Assembly: GCA_964553535.1 (NCBI GenBank)
Contig: CAZKLK010000030.1
Location: 1-14,942, forward strand
Direction of reading: 5' to 3'
DNA: 14,942 nt
Source of the DNA: JALHSV01 sp964553535
GTDB taxonomy: Bacteria; Nitrospirota; Thermodesulfovibrionia; Thermodesulfovibrionales; SM23-35
Notes under the pieces: generated by a model
The model's input: only the letters and a program-made list of their open reading frames with translations
What the model was told of the DNA's origin: nothing
Database searches by the model: none
Shown: one piece after another, positions 1 through 9,200 of the stretch
How positions within the stretch are numbered: position 1 is the first letter of the stretch
Layout: the number at the start of each line of letters is the position of its first letter
Program-made: the position numbers and the translations under genes

Positions 1-29
1 TAATGTTGATCTGGTCATATTACATTCAT

Positions 30-1244
30 TTAGTCCCATCCTTCCCGCTTCCTCACCAACTTCACACTCACCATGTCTTTTTCCTCTGCGAATTTAATCA
101 GATCGTTTCTGACCTTTTGACTGAGTTCTTCATCTTCAACGACTTTCTCCAATCTTCTAATATTCAGCATGGACAATTGCTCCCACATACCTACCTTCTT
201 GATGAACTTTTCGAGGTCTTCCCGATCTTCTTCATGTGCATGGGGAAACTGATAGCCCTTGCGCTCTGATATCTTCAACTTGTATTCACTTCCGCTGATG
301 GATGTGATATCTCTGCTACGAGCGTATTCGGCGGCAGCACCGGCGATAAGATCAAGTTTCAGTTCCAACTGCCGCTGTTGCTCCCTGAGTTCCTTTATCT
401 GCGCTTTCACCGATGCATATTTATTGACGAGCGAAACCCCTTCTTCTTTCAAATATTGATTGGCCGGCAATTCTTCAACCTCAATCGCATGCTTCCTGGC
501 CGGGCAATAGACATCCAGATCGCACCAGCCGCAGTAACCGCTCTCCACAGGCCTGAATGTCGCATCTTTCTCTATTGTTTTAATAAGGGATAAGACCTCT
601 TTTTGGAGATCTGCCAGCTGGGCGCCGGAACGGGTCGAGGTAAATTCATTGTCATGAACGAGGTAATGCCATTTGAGAACAATATCCCGTGCGTCTCTGA
701 AGTGTTCTTGAATGCCTATCTGATAGAGGGCGAGTTGCCTGTTTTCATCCAGTTCATCCTGGGAAGGCAGGTAGGCGGAAGTTTTATAGTCATGAATTTC
801 ATAAACTCCCTTCCCGTCATGACTTAACCTGTCTATGAACCCCTGCATGGTATAGTCCCCTATCTTGAAAACGATCAGACGTTCTGTTGAGAGGGTCTTC
901 GACTGGTTAAAGGGATAATGCCGCTTGTAGTAGTTGGCTATCGCCTGAAGACCGGTATCGTAATAATGGTCTTTGGTGAAATCCTTCTTCACAATGACGA
1001 CGTTGTCATGCCAGTTCTTCTCCCACCGATTTTTATAATATGCATGTAGGTCTTCAAGGGAATTAAGCTTTGTGAGGATGAGTTCCTTATAGAGCTTCTC
1101 GAGGACTTCATGCACCCTGCTTCCGAGAAATGCCTCGATGCCTTCTTCCCCTTCAGGGGGTCTTATCCGGTCAATATATCTGAGCTTATACTGCCGGGGG
1201 CAGGTTTCGTAGGTTGCAAGCTTGCTGTGAGAGTACACAGACAT
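30..1244 (-). CDS. Stand-alone PD-(D/E)XK (RecB/Cas4-like) nuclease with an AddB-type 4Fe-4S cluster
   Basis: A 404-residue predicted DNA exonuclease of the RecB-family PD-(D/E)XK superfamily. Visible motifs, in order: an N-terminal SHSKLATYETCPRQY segment whose Cys15 is the usual distant first cluster ligand; GSRVH (41-45), the GxxxH nuclease motif; D138 in GFIDRL; D152 and K154 in EIHDYKTS, the catalytic D-x-K; Q170 to Y174, the QxxxY motif; and CGWCDLDVYC (238-247), CxxC-x5-C, completing a four-cysteine cluster as in AddB and Cas4. All catalytic and cluster positions are intact, so activity on DNA ends is likely. After the cluster there is an extra C-terminal stretch of about 150 residues, charged and partly coiled-coil-like (about 264-300), that I cannot assign. 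It has no helicase domain and no cas or addA neighbour. The start ATG lies 8 bases after the hicA remnant stop and has no clear Shine-Dalgarno. The substrate and pathway are unknown. Confidence 0.85.
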   Translation of the reverse strand: MSVYSHSKLATYETCPRQYKLRYIDRIRPPEGEEGIEAFLGSRVHEVLEKLYKELILTKLNSLEDLHAYYKNRWEKNWHDNVVIVKKDFTKDHYYDTGLQAIANYYKRHYPFNQSKTLSTERLIVFKIGDYTMQGFIDRLSHDGKGVYEIHDYKTSAYLPSQDELDENRQLALYQIGIQEHFRDARDIVLKWHYLVHDNEFTSTRSGAQLADLQKEVLSLIKTIEKDATFRPVESGYCGWCDLDVYCPARKHAIEVEELPANQYLKEEGVSLVNKYASVKAQIKELREQQRQLELKLDLIAGAAAEYARSRDITSISGSEYKLKISERKGYQFPHAHEEDREDLEKFIKKVGMWEQLSMLNIRRLEKVVEDEELSQKVRNDLIKFAEEKDMVSVKLVRKREGWD

Positions 1245-1252
1245 GGCAAATA

Positions 1253-1339
1253 TTAGTTGCCTTCGAAAAGGTCTTTTATCAGTATATCTTTTTCAATTTT
1301 CAAATAGTGAGCGATGTTTTTGAGAATTCTCGAAGCGGC
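1253..1339 (-). pseudogene. C-terminal remnant of a HicA-type mRNA interferase toxin
   Basis: In a frame different from the overlapping HicB-like remnant, the minus strand encodes about 28 codons ending at a TAA at 1255-1253. The peptide contains ILKNIAHYLKIEKD followed by LIKDLF. This matches the conserved C-terminal helix pattern of HicA toxins (an IL..VA..L.I....LI..LF shape), where it normally follows the dsRBD-like toxin core. The core, including the catalytic histidine segment, and any start codon are absent, so no toxin can be made. The segment lies directly downstream of HicB-derived sequence, the order of a hicB-hicA operon, which points to an internal deletion joining the two genes near 1325-1345. 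Assignment rests on pattern recognition of a short peptide. Confidence 0.6.
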
Positions 1340-1502
1340 GCCTTATGGCGTCCCTGATTTTTTCCTTGATTACTTCTATAGTCCGACCTTGCGAAAATAT
1401 GGAAAAGCTCAGTGAATGTGCAGCAAAACCGCCTTCGATATCTTCCTCCAATATAAAAATGACCTCTTTTATTCTGCTCCTTCTACACAGAGATTCTGTC
1501 AA
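1293..1502 (-). pseudogene. HicB-family antitoxin remnant, truncated at its C-terminus
   Basis: The reading frame has 69 codons. Residues 11-57 (KEVIFILEEDIEGGF... to ...IRDAIRRRFE) match the small HicB-like family often misannotated as 2-oxoisovalerate dehydrogenase E1. Full members run to about 70-80 residues from a start at M-K-E-(I/V)-I-F. Here the family start codon position is ATA (1472-1470), 4 bases after an AAGGAG Shine-Dalgarno (1482-1477), so the original ATG seems mutated. The nominal ATG at 1502 adds ten residues unlike the family. After RRRFE the conserved tail (normally a xxIRLHxVRDE-like strand) is missing and replaced by out-of-frame HicA-derived sequence. It lies 69 bases downstream of the DUF488 gene. 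I read it as a dead antitoxin gene; residual expression as a short peptide is possible but unlikely to matter. Confidence 0.65.
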
Positions 1503-1571
1503 ATTTTATCAAAATCAGTGTATTTCTGCTATGCGGAATTTTAATGTCTCCGGACAGTTCGTGTCCCAATT

Positions 1572-1994
1572 TTATTCCGGAACCCACAATTTCCCCTTAT
1601 CAATAATATGCTCTACCCGCCAGCCCCTCTTGTGCAATTCCCGTGAGATCCATTTCCGGTGGCATTTCCATGGAAACCGCTCGGCACAGACAATCACGCA
1701 GAGCCGACTACAGGCGATTGACTCAAGGAGGCCGATCCCGCGCATGAATTCGTCCGTTACGAGGTAAGAGACGTATCCTCCCTTTCTGAACCCGCCGAGT
1801 TCCTTCCCCAGGAAATGATATGCGATCCCTTCGCGGGCAAGAAGATTCCTGAGATTTTCCCGCGAAAATACGGGGATGCTGCTTTTCGGAAAGCTCCGCA
1901 CATCAATCAGAGACTTGATATCATAAGAGTGCAGAATTTCTATGAAATCCTCTTCACTCCTTCTGCCCGTGCCAAGGGTATATACCTTTTTCAT
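1572..1994 (-). CDS. DUF488 family protein
   Basis: A 140-residue protein of the DUF488 family, for which I know no established biochemical role. The signature elements are all present: YTLGTGRRS at 5-13, DVRSFPKSS at 31-39, FLGKELGGF at 61-69 and the cysteine-rich CAERFPWKCHR at 103-113 (C-x-E and C-H-R). The length is normal for a compact member and nothing is truncated. It starts 12 bases after the pdxA stop, so it is probably co-transcribed with pdxA. No Shine-Dalgarno is visible before the ATG. A weak TATCCT six bases upstream of the start could be a promoter -10 box but is only 4/6 to consensus. Family members are often found in stress or DNA-related neighbourhoods, and here the next intact gene is a nuclease. 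That association alone does not define a function. Confidence 0.85.
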   Translation of the reverse strand: MKKVYTLGTGRRSEEDFIEILHSYDIKSLIDVRSFPKSSIPVFSRENLRNLLAREGIAYHFLGKELGGFRKGGYVSYLVTDEFMRGIGLLESIACSRLCVIVCAERFPWKCHRKWISRELHKRGWRVEHIIDKGKLWVPE

Positions 1995-2006
1995 TCTGAT
2001 AGGATA

Positions 2007-2987
2007 TTAAACTCTGAGCCTGGCGGCCAGTTTGATTGCCTCAACCATGCCCGAGGGATTCGCGATGCCCTTCCACGCTATATCATATGCCGTTCCATGG
2101 CCGGGGGATGTGCGCGCAAAGGGGAGCCCTACAGTCACATTCACGCCTTTATCAAAGGCAATCATTTTTAGTGGGATCAGTCCCTGATCGTGATACATAC
2201 AGACAATAATATCAATTTCGCCCTGATATGCTTTATAAAAAATAGAGTCCGGAGGAAACATGCCCGCAACAGGCATCCCCTCACTCCTCGCCTGCCTGAT
2301 GGCGGGCATAATCTTGGTTATCTCCTCCTCCCCGAAAATTCCAGCTTCTCCCGCGTGCGGATTCAACGCCGCGACCCCGATCTTCGGATTTCGTATCTGC
2401 AGCATATCACACGCTTTTTTGGCAAGACGGATTGCGCTCACTATCTTCCGTCTGGAGATCAGACCGGGGACATTCTTCAGGGCGGTATGGATCGTAACGA
2501 GGATAACGCGGAGAGGTCCGCCAATAAGCATCATCGCGTATTGTCTCGTACGGGATAATTCAGCAAGCATCTCCGTATGCCCCGGCCATGTGAACCCGGC
2601 CATGTTCAGGGCTTCCTTGGAGATAGGGGCCGTAACCATGCCGTCCGCCTGCCTGCGCATCAAAAGATCAACAGCCTTCCTGATATAGCCGGCGCTCGCC
2701 CTTCCGCCTTCGGCAGACGGCCTGTTGCGGGGAAAGCGGGACTTTGCGCCGTTGATCGAGCCCATAATATATAGAATATTGCGGCAGTTCCCCGCTTCAT
2801 CGGTTGACTGTACTTCCCGCAGTTGACATGGATTTCCGAGAAGACGCAGGGCTTTTCCCATAACCGTGGAATCGCCTATCACAATCGGGATGCATGCTTT
2901 CCTGACGCCCGGCGCGCAGAGCGCTTTTACGGTTATTTCCGGACCTACCCCCCCAGGGTCCCCCATGGTTATGAGAAGCTTCTTCAT
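2007..2987 (-). CDS. pdxA: 4-hydroxythreonine-4-phosphate dehydrogenase
   Basis: PdxA oxidises 4-phosphohydroxy-L-threonine with NAD(P)+. The product decarboxylates to 3-amino-1-hydroxyacetone phosphate, which PdxJ condenses with deoxyxylulose phosphate in the DXP-dependent pyridoxal phosphate route in the cytoplasm. The 326-residue length is typical. Diagnostic segments: MGDPGGVGPE (8-17), the substrate loop GHTEM (136-140), and metal-binding histidines H167 (in TIHTAL), H211 (in LNPHAGEAG) and H266 (in MYHDQG), the spacing seen in the E. coli enzyme. The C-terminal FARTSPGHGTAYD segment (290-302) is also intact. The gene follows a SurA-like gene after 52 bases, an order reminiscent of surA-pdxA in enterobacteria. 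The chosen ATG gives the family N-terminus exactly; an AGAGG 7 bases upstream is a plausible weak ribosome site. Confidence 0.97.
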   Translation of the reverse strand: MKKLLITMGDPGGVGPEITVKALCAPGVRKACIPIVIGDSTVMGKALRLLGNPCQLREVQSTDEAGNCRNILYIMGSINGAKSRFPRNRPSAEGGRASAGYIRKAVDLLMRRQADGMVTAPISKEALNMAGFTWPGHTEMLAELSRTRQYAMMLIGGPLRVILVTIHTALKNVPGLISRRKIVSAIRLAKKACDMLQIRNPKIGVAALNPHAGEAGIFGEEEITKIMPAIRQARSEGMPVAGMFPPDSIFYKAYQGEIDIIVCMYHDQGLIPLKMIAFDKGVNVTVGLPFARTSPGHGTAYDIAWKGIANPSGMVEAIKLAARLRV

Positions 2988-3039
2988 TGAACAGCCTCTG
3001 CGAAAAAAAACCTTTTCATAATTTCTTCAGGGCAACGTT

Positions 3040-3567
3040 TTATTTATGAGGCGCCCGGATAAGCTGCACCTTAACACAGGCCCCTCCTCTCAGTTCAGCA
3101 ATATGCTCCCCGACCCGTTTATTCATCTCCTGCTCGATAAGATAGCTCTCAATTTCTTCTCTCAGTTCGTCAAGTTCTTTCCCCTGGAAATCGTCAGCAT
3201 GCAGATCATAAAAGTTCTTTATCTCTTCATCCCGTATCCGTATGAATGCGCGTATTTTCAAATTCATATACTCTTTCAGCAATGCATCCTCGCCTTCCGA
3301 CTTCAGGCGTATTTTTTTTGCCTCTCTTATCAGAAGGATCCTGTTGATCATGGTATTCAGGACCTCTTCCCTTGTAACGGAGGGGACAAGAACTGCTGTT
3401 TCAGCGTATTTCTCCTCCAGTTCGGTGAGCGTGATCGCCTCATTATCCACGTATGCCGCCACCCTGTCACTAATCCCGGCGCAGAGCGGCGCGCATAGCA
3501 GCGCCGTCAAAAAAGAAGCGCACAACAGACAGAAAAAAAATTGGGAGCCAAATCCGTTAAAACGCAT
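3040..3567 (-). CDS. SurA N-terminal-domain-like periplasmic protein lacking a PPIase domain
   Basis: A 175-residue secreted protein. Residues 1-30 form a signal peptide (MRFNGFGSQF, then a hydrophobic Cys/Leu-rich core, likely cut after A30; no acceptable lipobox). The mature part opens with DRVAAYVDNEAITLTELE, the typical start of SurA/PpiD chaperone domains. It continues through helices containing VLNTMINRILLIREAKK to an EIKNFYDLHADDFQG segment and a C-terminal helix with YLIEQEMNKRV. The parvulin PPIase modules of SurA are absent, so it would act as a chaperone or tether rather than an isomerase. The same frame is open upstream to 3867, but that part lies inside the Omp85 gene. The ATG at 3567 gives a clean signal peptide and overlaps the Omp85 stop by 11 bases, implying translational coupling. 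A role in handing proteins to the Omp85/TamB machinery is inferred from this context. Confidence 0.78.
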   Translation of the reverse strand: MRFNGFGSQFFFCLLCASFLTALLCAPLCAGISDRVAAYVDNEAITLTELEEKYAETAVLVPSVTREEVLNTMINRILLIREAKKIRLKSEGEDALLKEYMNLKIRAFIRIRDEEIKNFYDLHADDFQGKELDELREEIESYLIEQEMNKRVGEHIAELRGGACVKVQLIRAPHK

Positions 3568-6232
3568 GGCCGATGCTGAAATGAATTTCCCCTCTGCTCT
3601 CATCCCTTTCTCTCCGCAGCTTATGACCGTAATCAATTCGCAAAGGACCGACAGGAGTATCATAGCGGCATCCGAGTCCCGCCGTGAATTTGCCGTCTGA
3701 AAAGGCCATATCCTTAATATTGGGCCATACGTTGCCTCCGTCAAGAAAAGCCACAAGCCCGATGCCTTTTCCCATGGCAATGCGCATTTCAAGGTTTTGC
3801 ATGATAAATATATTGCCGCCCGTAGGGTTGCCGTCAGATCCTTTTGGCCCAAGCGTATCTTGCTCATATCCCCTCACTGTAGTCCTGCCGCCAAGAAAAA
3901 ACCTTTCCACAATGGGGAGTTCTGATGTGCCTCCGTACCCTTCCGCGACGCCCCCGCGGATTGAGGCAGCGATGACAAGCCCCGGCAGGAGTTCATGGTA
4001 GAGATTTCCGTAAAAACTCAGCTTGATGAAATCGGACTCTGAAAAAAAAAGCGGGGACGTAATCTTGGCATAGAGTCCCGAGAGAATTCCGGCGCTTGGA
4101 GAAAACGGATCGTCCCTCGTGTCATAGATAATTCCGAGCCTCAGGCCGCTGATTACCAGCGAGCCGGTATCTTCCCTGCTCAACACAACATCGGGTTTTA
4201 CGTCATATGTGTTCACGACGGAAAAATCATAGAACAACTCGGCCTTTATTGCGGCGCTCAATTTTCTCTCAACTCCGGCGCTTACGGCGTATCGTGACAG
4301 TCTGTAGCGGGTCTCGCGGGTATCAACATTTAATTCCTTGCGGTGCTCGGCAAGAAAAAAAGTCCTGAAAGCGGTTATGCTGTTTAGAAACCACGGTTCA
4401 TAATACTGCAGGATGAACCGCCGGTCGAGCGAACTTGCTTCGGTGCGCACAGAAGCCTGGCGGTGCATTCCCCAGAGGTTTCTGTAGCTCACATCGAGGA
4501 AGCCCCTGTAAAGCTCATAGTCTGAAAAACCGAACCCGAATTCAACAGCGCCTGCATTCGCCTCATGAACACTGATCAAAACGTCCCTTTTATAATCATG
4601 GTCTTCGAGCATTTCAACGTCGATATCCGCAAACAAGCCAAGCTTGTAGAGTTTCTGTTTTTCCCGTCTGAGGATGGTGTAATCAAAAGGCGCGTTTTCT
4701 TCGCTTATCAGCTCTCTTTTGATCACCGGGTATTTCGTTCTGTTATTTCCGGTCACAATAGTCTTGCCGAATACGGCAAAAGGCCCTTCGGTAACCGAAA
4801 AAACAAGATGCGCTCTCTGAGCGTCGAACTCTCTCGTGACACTGACCTCCGCTGATGGAAAGCCATTTGACGTGTAGAATTCAATAACGCGGTACCTCGC
4901 GTCTGATATGTCAACCTCATTGTAAGGATCGCCGGGTTTCAACCGAATGATGCTTCTCAGATGATCTTCGGAAACAGCCTGCATCCCGACGATTTCAATG
5001 GTTCCGAGTTGAGTCCTGGTTCCCTCGTTTATCGTGATAATGATATCCGTCTTTTGAGCGCTCTCGTCATATGACGTGCGGAACTCTTCAATCCTTGCCG
5101 AGAGGTGCCCGAGCGCGTAATAAAAATTCCCCAGTGTCTCCTTGTCCGACTCGATGAAATCGGGGTTGTATATCTTTCCTTCCTGGAGAGAAATTATATT
5201 TTTAAGACTTTCCTCATTGAGTGATGTTCCTTCAAAAGAAATCTTGCCCGTGCGCACCCTTTTCCCTTCGAATATAAAAAAGGTCAGTGTGATAAGGTCA
5301 TCCTTTTCCGTAACGACGGGCGCCACTTGAGCAAACGGGTATCCACTGGCATGGTAAAGCGAAATCATTCTCTGGATCGATTCCTCGATGAGATCGTCAT
5401 TGAAATCTTCGGCTTCAAAAAAGGGCATTTCTCTGAGAATCACTTTTTCAGAAACAACTTCATTTCCGTCGAGCACAATTGCGAGGCGCTTCCCCGGCAG
5501 CACGGAAAGAGTGAGGACTCCATCTTCATAAATATAAGGTTTTATCACCGGACGGATATATTGCAGGCTCTTATAATATTTCTCCATCCTGTCAATGTCG
5601 TCCTGCAACAAATTCCGGTTAAATACATCGCCTTCCGACAACTCCATAACGGCTTTCGCTTCATCTGTCATGCCTCTGACGACAAGCCTCTCAACCCTTT
5701 CAGGCCTGCCTGTGTCGACTCTCAGACGGACTGCAATTTGGTTCGGTCTACTTATTGCTTCGACAGATGCTTCGATGCTGGCATTCGGGTAGCCCCGCAG
5801 GGCTGCCTCCCGTCTAAGAATTTCCACGGCCTTTTCGAGCATGTCACATGAGAGATACTGATTTTCCTTAAGAGGGAACAAGGAAAGTATAGTTTTCCGG
5901 GGAATGGCGTAATCACCCGTAGCGGTAATCTCTTTGATAAAAGCTTTTTGCTTTACCCTGATGATAACTTTTTTCTCTTCCCCGTCGGTCGCTTCTACGG
6001 AAATATCGTCGAATATCCCTTTCAAAAAGGCCCTCTTAATCCCTTCACGGACACGGGGTTCATCTATGGGGTCCCCCGGGGTGATTCCAAGCAGGTAAAG
6101 CAGCTCGTCCTTCTCCATAACATGCAACCCCTGGATTTCGATATCACCGACAACCGAAGCCCGGGCTCCGTTGATAGTGAAGAGCACAAGGCAGAATGTA
6201 ATAAAAGCTGAAACAAACCGGAAAATTCTCAT
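3557..6232 (-). CDS. Omp85-family outer-membrane assembly protein (BamA/TamA-like) with seven POTRA domains
   Basis: An 891-residue outer-membrane protein that would insert beta-barrel or surface proteins into the outer membrane. Residues 1-26 are a signal peptide ending ARA. I count seven consecutive POTRA repeats by the recurring pattern of an opening strand (V-x-x-I/V-x-G), a proline or glycine turn, and a G(Y/F/L)xxA-type helix-strand: about 27-95, 96-175, 176-247, 248-323, 324-404, 405-483 and 484-559. The 16-strand barrel occupies 560-891, with the conserved lid-loop motif VRGYE at 786-790 and a C-terminal phenylalanine as in outer-membrane beta-signals. Canonical BamA has five POTRAs and TamA three. 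The start overlaps the TamB stop as ATGA, and the SurA-like gene overlaps its 3' end. It may be the BamA of this organism or a TamB-dedicated paralogue; the window cannot decide. I give no symbol for that reason. Confidence 0.93.
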   Translation of the reverse strand: MRIFRFVSAFITFCLVLFTINGARASVVGDIEIQGLHVMEKDELLYLLGITPGDPIDEPRVREGIKRAFLKGIFDDISVEATDGEEKKVIIRVKQKAFIKEITATGDYAIPRKTILSLFPLKENQYLSCDMLEKAVEILRREAALRGYPNASIEASVEAISRPNQIAVRLRVDTGRPERVERLVVRGMTDEAKAVMELSEGDVFNRNLLQDDIDRMEKYYKSLQYIRPVIKPYIYEDGVLTLSVLPGKRLAIVLDGNEVVSEKVILREMPFFEAEDFNDDLIEESIQRMISLYHASGYPFAQVAPVVTEKDDLITLTFFIFEGKRVRTGKISFEGTSLNEESLKNIISLQEGKIYNPDFIESDKETLGNFYYALGHLSARIEEFRTSYDESAQKTDIIITINEGTRTQLGTIEIVGMQAVSEDHLRSIIRLKPGDPYNEVDISDARYRVIEFYTSNGFPSAEVSVTREFDAQRAHLVFSVTEGPFAVFGKTIVTGNNRTKYPVIKRELISEENAPFDYTILRREKQKLYKLGLFADIDVEMLEDHDYKRDVLISVHEANAGAVEFGFGFSDYELYRGFLDVSYRNLWGMHRQASVRTEASSLDRRFILQYYEPWFLNSITAFRTFFLAEHRKELNVDTRETRYRLSRYAVSAGVERKLSAAIKAELFYDFSVVNTYDVKPDVVLSREDTGSLVISGLRLGIIYDTRDDPFSPSAGILSGLYAKITSPLFFSESDFIKLSFYGNLYHELLPGLVIAASIRGGVAEGYGGTSELPIVERFFLGGRTTVRGYEQDTLGPKGSDGNPTGGNIFIMQNLEMRIAMGKGIGLVAFLDGGNVWPNIKDMAFSDGKFTAGLGCRYDTPVGPLRIDYGHKLRRERDESRGEIHFSIGHAF

Positions 6233-9200
6233 TTGAATTCAAATCTGAACTTCACATCTCCGCCAACGCTGCCGATCTCATCTCGGGTTCCGATTAGAGA
6301 GACGTTCCTGTTAAGGTTATACTCGACTTTCAGTACCTGCTCCTCAGTCGAAACTACTGACGTGGTATAAGTCACAAATACTTTTTCGCCGATAAATCTC
6401 TTCGATACCGTTATCCTGGGCTCCACCGTACCACTCAATTTTGAAACATAAGGCTCAACCTGAAATCTGTCTATGCCTGTCAGCGTCCTGATCCTTTCTT
6501 CGATGATATCCTGTTGTTTCCCTGTGACAAACGCTGTGGCAGCTCCCGCGCCGATTCCACCCTCAAACCCTTTCGTCTGCTTCCCGAGCTGCCCGACGGT
6601 CAGCAGGGAAAGGATATCAACCTCTTCAAGCGGCGGATCGGAAAAAAGCGCGAGACTGAACCGGTCCGCTTCACCCTCAAGATTCAGCCTGATTGTAAAG
6701 CCCTTCGTCGCGGTTTCGGCAGACAGATTCAAAACAGGCCTAATCCTGTTCGGATCCGTAAAATCAGCGCTGGCATGAAGAATTCTGAATTCATTATTCC
6801 TGAAATAGATATACCCTTCCTTTGATTCAAGCCTGCCAAATATTATGGGATTTGATACGGTGCCCTTCACAACCATATCGCCGCGAATACGCACAGGCGC
6901 GCGTGCGATATTGTTGTCTACGGTTATATTCTTTCCGCCTGAAATACGGACGTTCAGTTCAGTCTTTTCAAAGGCGGACACCTCGGACTTGGTTTTTTCC
7001 GCGGCTTTGACTGCCAGAAGCCAACTCCTCCACTCGACCATTTCTCTGTACCGCGCCTTGTTAATCCTGATGTCGCCCGTCACGAACATGGAATCCGCGG
7101 CGCCTCTGTACAGCAGGCTGCCGTCAAAATTGACGGAGAAGTCCTGCTGAAATTTAGCCGATACATTTTCAAGACGGGCGTCAAGGTGAAACCGTTTTAC
7201 CTGGAATCCTTTGAGATAGGCAAGTCCGTATATATCGACCGTCCCGCCGCCAACCTTCCCGCTCAGCTTTTCGACAACGACCCTGTCTTCATCGATGTAA
7301 ATGTGCCCGCTTACCGCGCTTATGTATGTCGCATATTCTCTGAGGCCGAATGACGCGTCATAAATAGTCATGCCCCCCTTGATCTCCGGGTTCTCCCATT
7401 TACCGCTAACGAGAAAAACAAAATCCGCATTTCCCTTCAGATACCCGATTTTTCTGGAAAGACCCTTCAGCGGCGCGAGAGCGGAACTCCCGTCGAGATG
7501 GATGTCATATTCCCTGCCGACTTCCACGCCTCCATGAATTCTGAACGACATGTCTCCGCTTCGTATCGCAAAAGGACTGAACAATAGCTTCTGATTCCTG
7601 ACAGACATCCGGATATCGGAATCATTGGAAAAGGACTGCCCGAAAAGGTGCAGCGCCAGACGATAAATATGCACGGAAGCTTCGATATTTTTCCCGGTGC
7701 CCCGCATGTCGACCTCCCCTTCAAGATTGAGCTGAAGGTCATCCGGGACATCCTTCAGCAGGGAACTGACAAGGAAATCATACCGCGCCGGCTGAATGAC
7801 AAGCTTCGCGTTCCAGGGCAGGATATCGTCCAGATGCCCGCTGCCGGTGAGCTTCATCTTCTCATTGAATAATGCGGCCTCCACCGAAATATTCCGGTTC
7901 TGTATCACGGCGCTGATAGTGCCGCTCCCCATATCCCGACCTTTAAATGTCCCGCCCGCAACCATTGCGCCCAGTTTAATGGAAGGCGAATCAAATGTGC
8001 CGCTTCCTTCCGAGCGCAGGGATATGATCGCATCTTCAGGCATCCTGTCAAGACCCATGTCTTTCAAAAGGATTTTATCCGACACGGCCTTGTAGGAAAA
8101 CCGGTTGCCGCGGCCGATGCTCCCCTCGCCAGCCAGCGCAGACCGGCCTTTTACAAACCTTGCATGTTTAATTGAGACGTCTCCATTTTCATAGACAACT
8201 TGAGCCGTTGCCGAATCAAAAGCAAATGCGGATAGCGATCCATTCTCAACCGTGGCTTTCCCGCTGATATGGATGTCGCTGTCTTTGCCTCCCATTTTGA
8301 AATCGCCGCTGAGCACTCCCCTGCCGGTAAAGTCTCTGAAAAATATCCTGACTGTGTTTTCAAAGTCAGCTCTTGCGAGTTTTGCGTTAAGATCGTAGAC
8401 CGGCTGCCCGAACTCAAATAACTTCCGCGCATGAGGGAATGATATGCTGCCCTTGAATCTGTGTTCTTCTCCACGCTCCCTGAAAACGGCATCGCGAAGG
8501 TGAAGAAGATTCTTTTTGTAAGAAAAATCCGCGGCGAAACTTTCCATGCTGTATTTTTCCACAACTGGATTCCTAATGGCTGCTGTTCCGGAAATAACCG
8601 GATCATCAAACGATCCGCCTATCTGGCCTGAAAACTCCCCGCGGCCCCGGACTCCCCCGTAATAAGGGGAAGTGAGATCCGATACATCCCCGGTTGCGAG
8701 CTTACTCGACAGACGGATCAACTTTTCCCTCAGATCGATTGTGCCTTCTGCTGAAACTCTCGAAATTCCTGAATTAATCTGAAGATCTGACAGAGAGAGG
8801 GAATCACCTTTCAGGGAGTAATTGCCTCTGATATCAACAATCCTGTTCAGCACATCATCAGATGACGGCTGCCGTTCTTCCTTATCAGCACGTTGAGCAG
8901 CAGGGCCCTTATAGAAAAACCACCCTTCAGGACTAAACCGGGCGCCGGCAGTACGGAGTTCCCCGTCCACTTTTCCGTTCGGGATTCCCGGGTCCCAGTG
9001 TATCAGCTTAAAAGCCCCCTGACTGTCTATTGCCTGAAACATGACATTCACAGCGTAGTCGGTCACAACCGGCAGACGAATGAATGCCTCGGCGCGGGCT
9101 GTGCCGTTGTACAATCTGCCAAAGCCCTCATGAAAACTCATCAGCCCGTTTTTGTAAACGATATTACATTTCAATGAGTCAATATCAACGGTAAAAAGGT

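Noticed and set aside
30..1994. Calling DUF488, hicBA remnant and nuclease a defence island
   Set aside because: The toxin-antitoxin pair is dead, DUF488 has no established defence role, and no helicase, methylase or other defence gene is present. Co-location alone is not enough.
3568..3867. A 100-codon upstream extension of the SurA-like frame
   Set aside because: It lies wholly within the Omp85 barrel coding region in another frame and has no family similarity. The ATG at 3567 gives a proper signal peptide.
4565..5851. Plus-strand open frames opposite the Omp85 gene, up to 174 codons
   Set aside because: They are antisense to a well-conserved gene and their translations show no signal, domain or start context.
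7467..9177. Medium-length open frames on both strands inside tamB
   Set aside because: All overlap a continuous 1357-codon TamB-like gene, lack recognisable domains and look like shadow frames.
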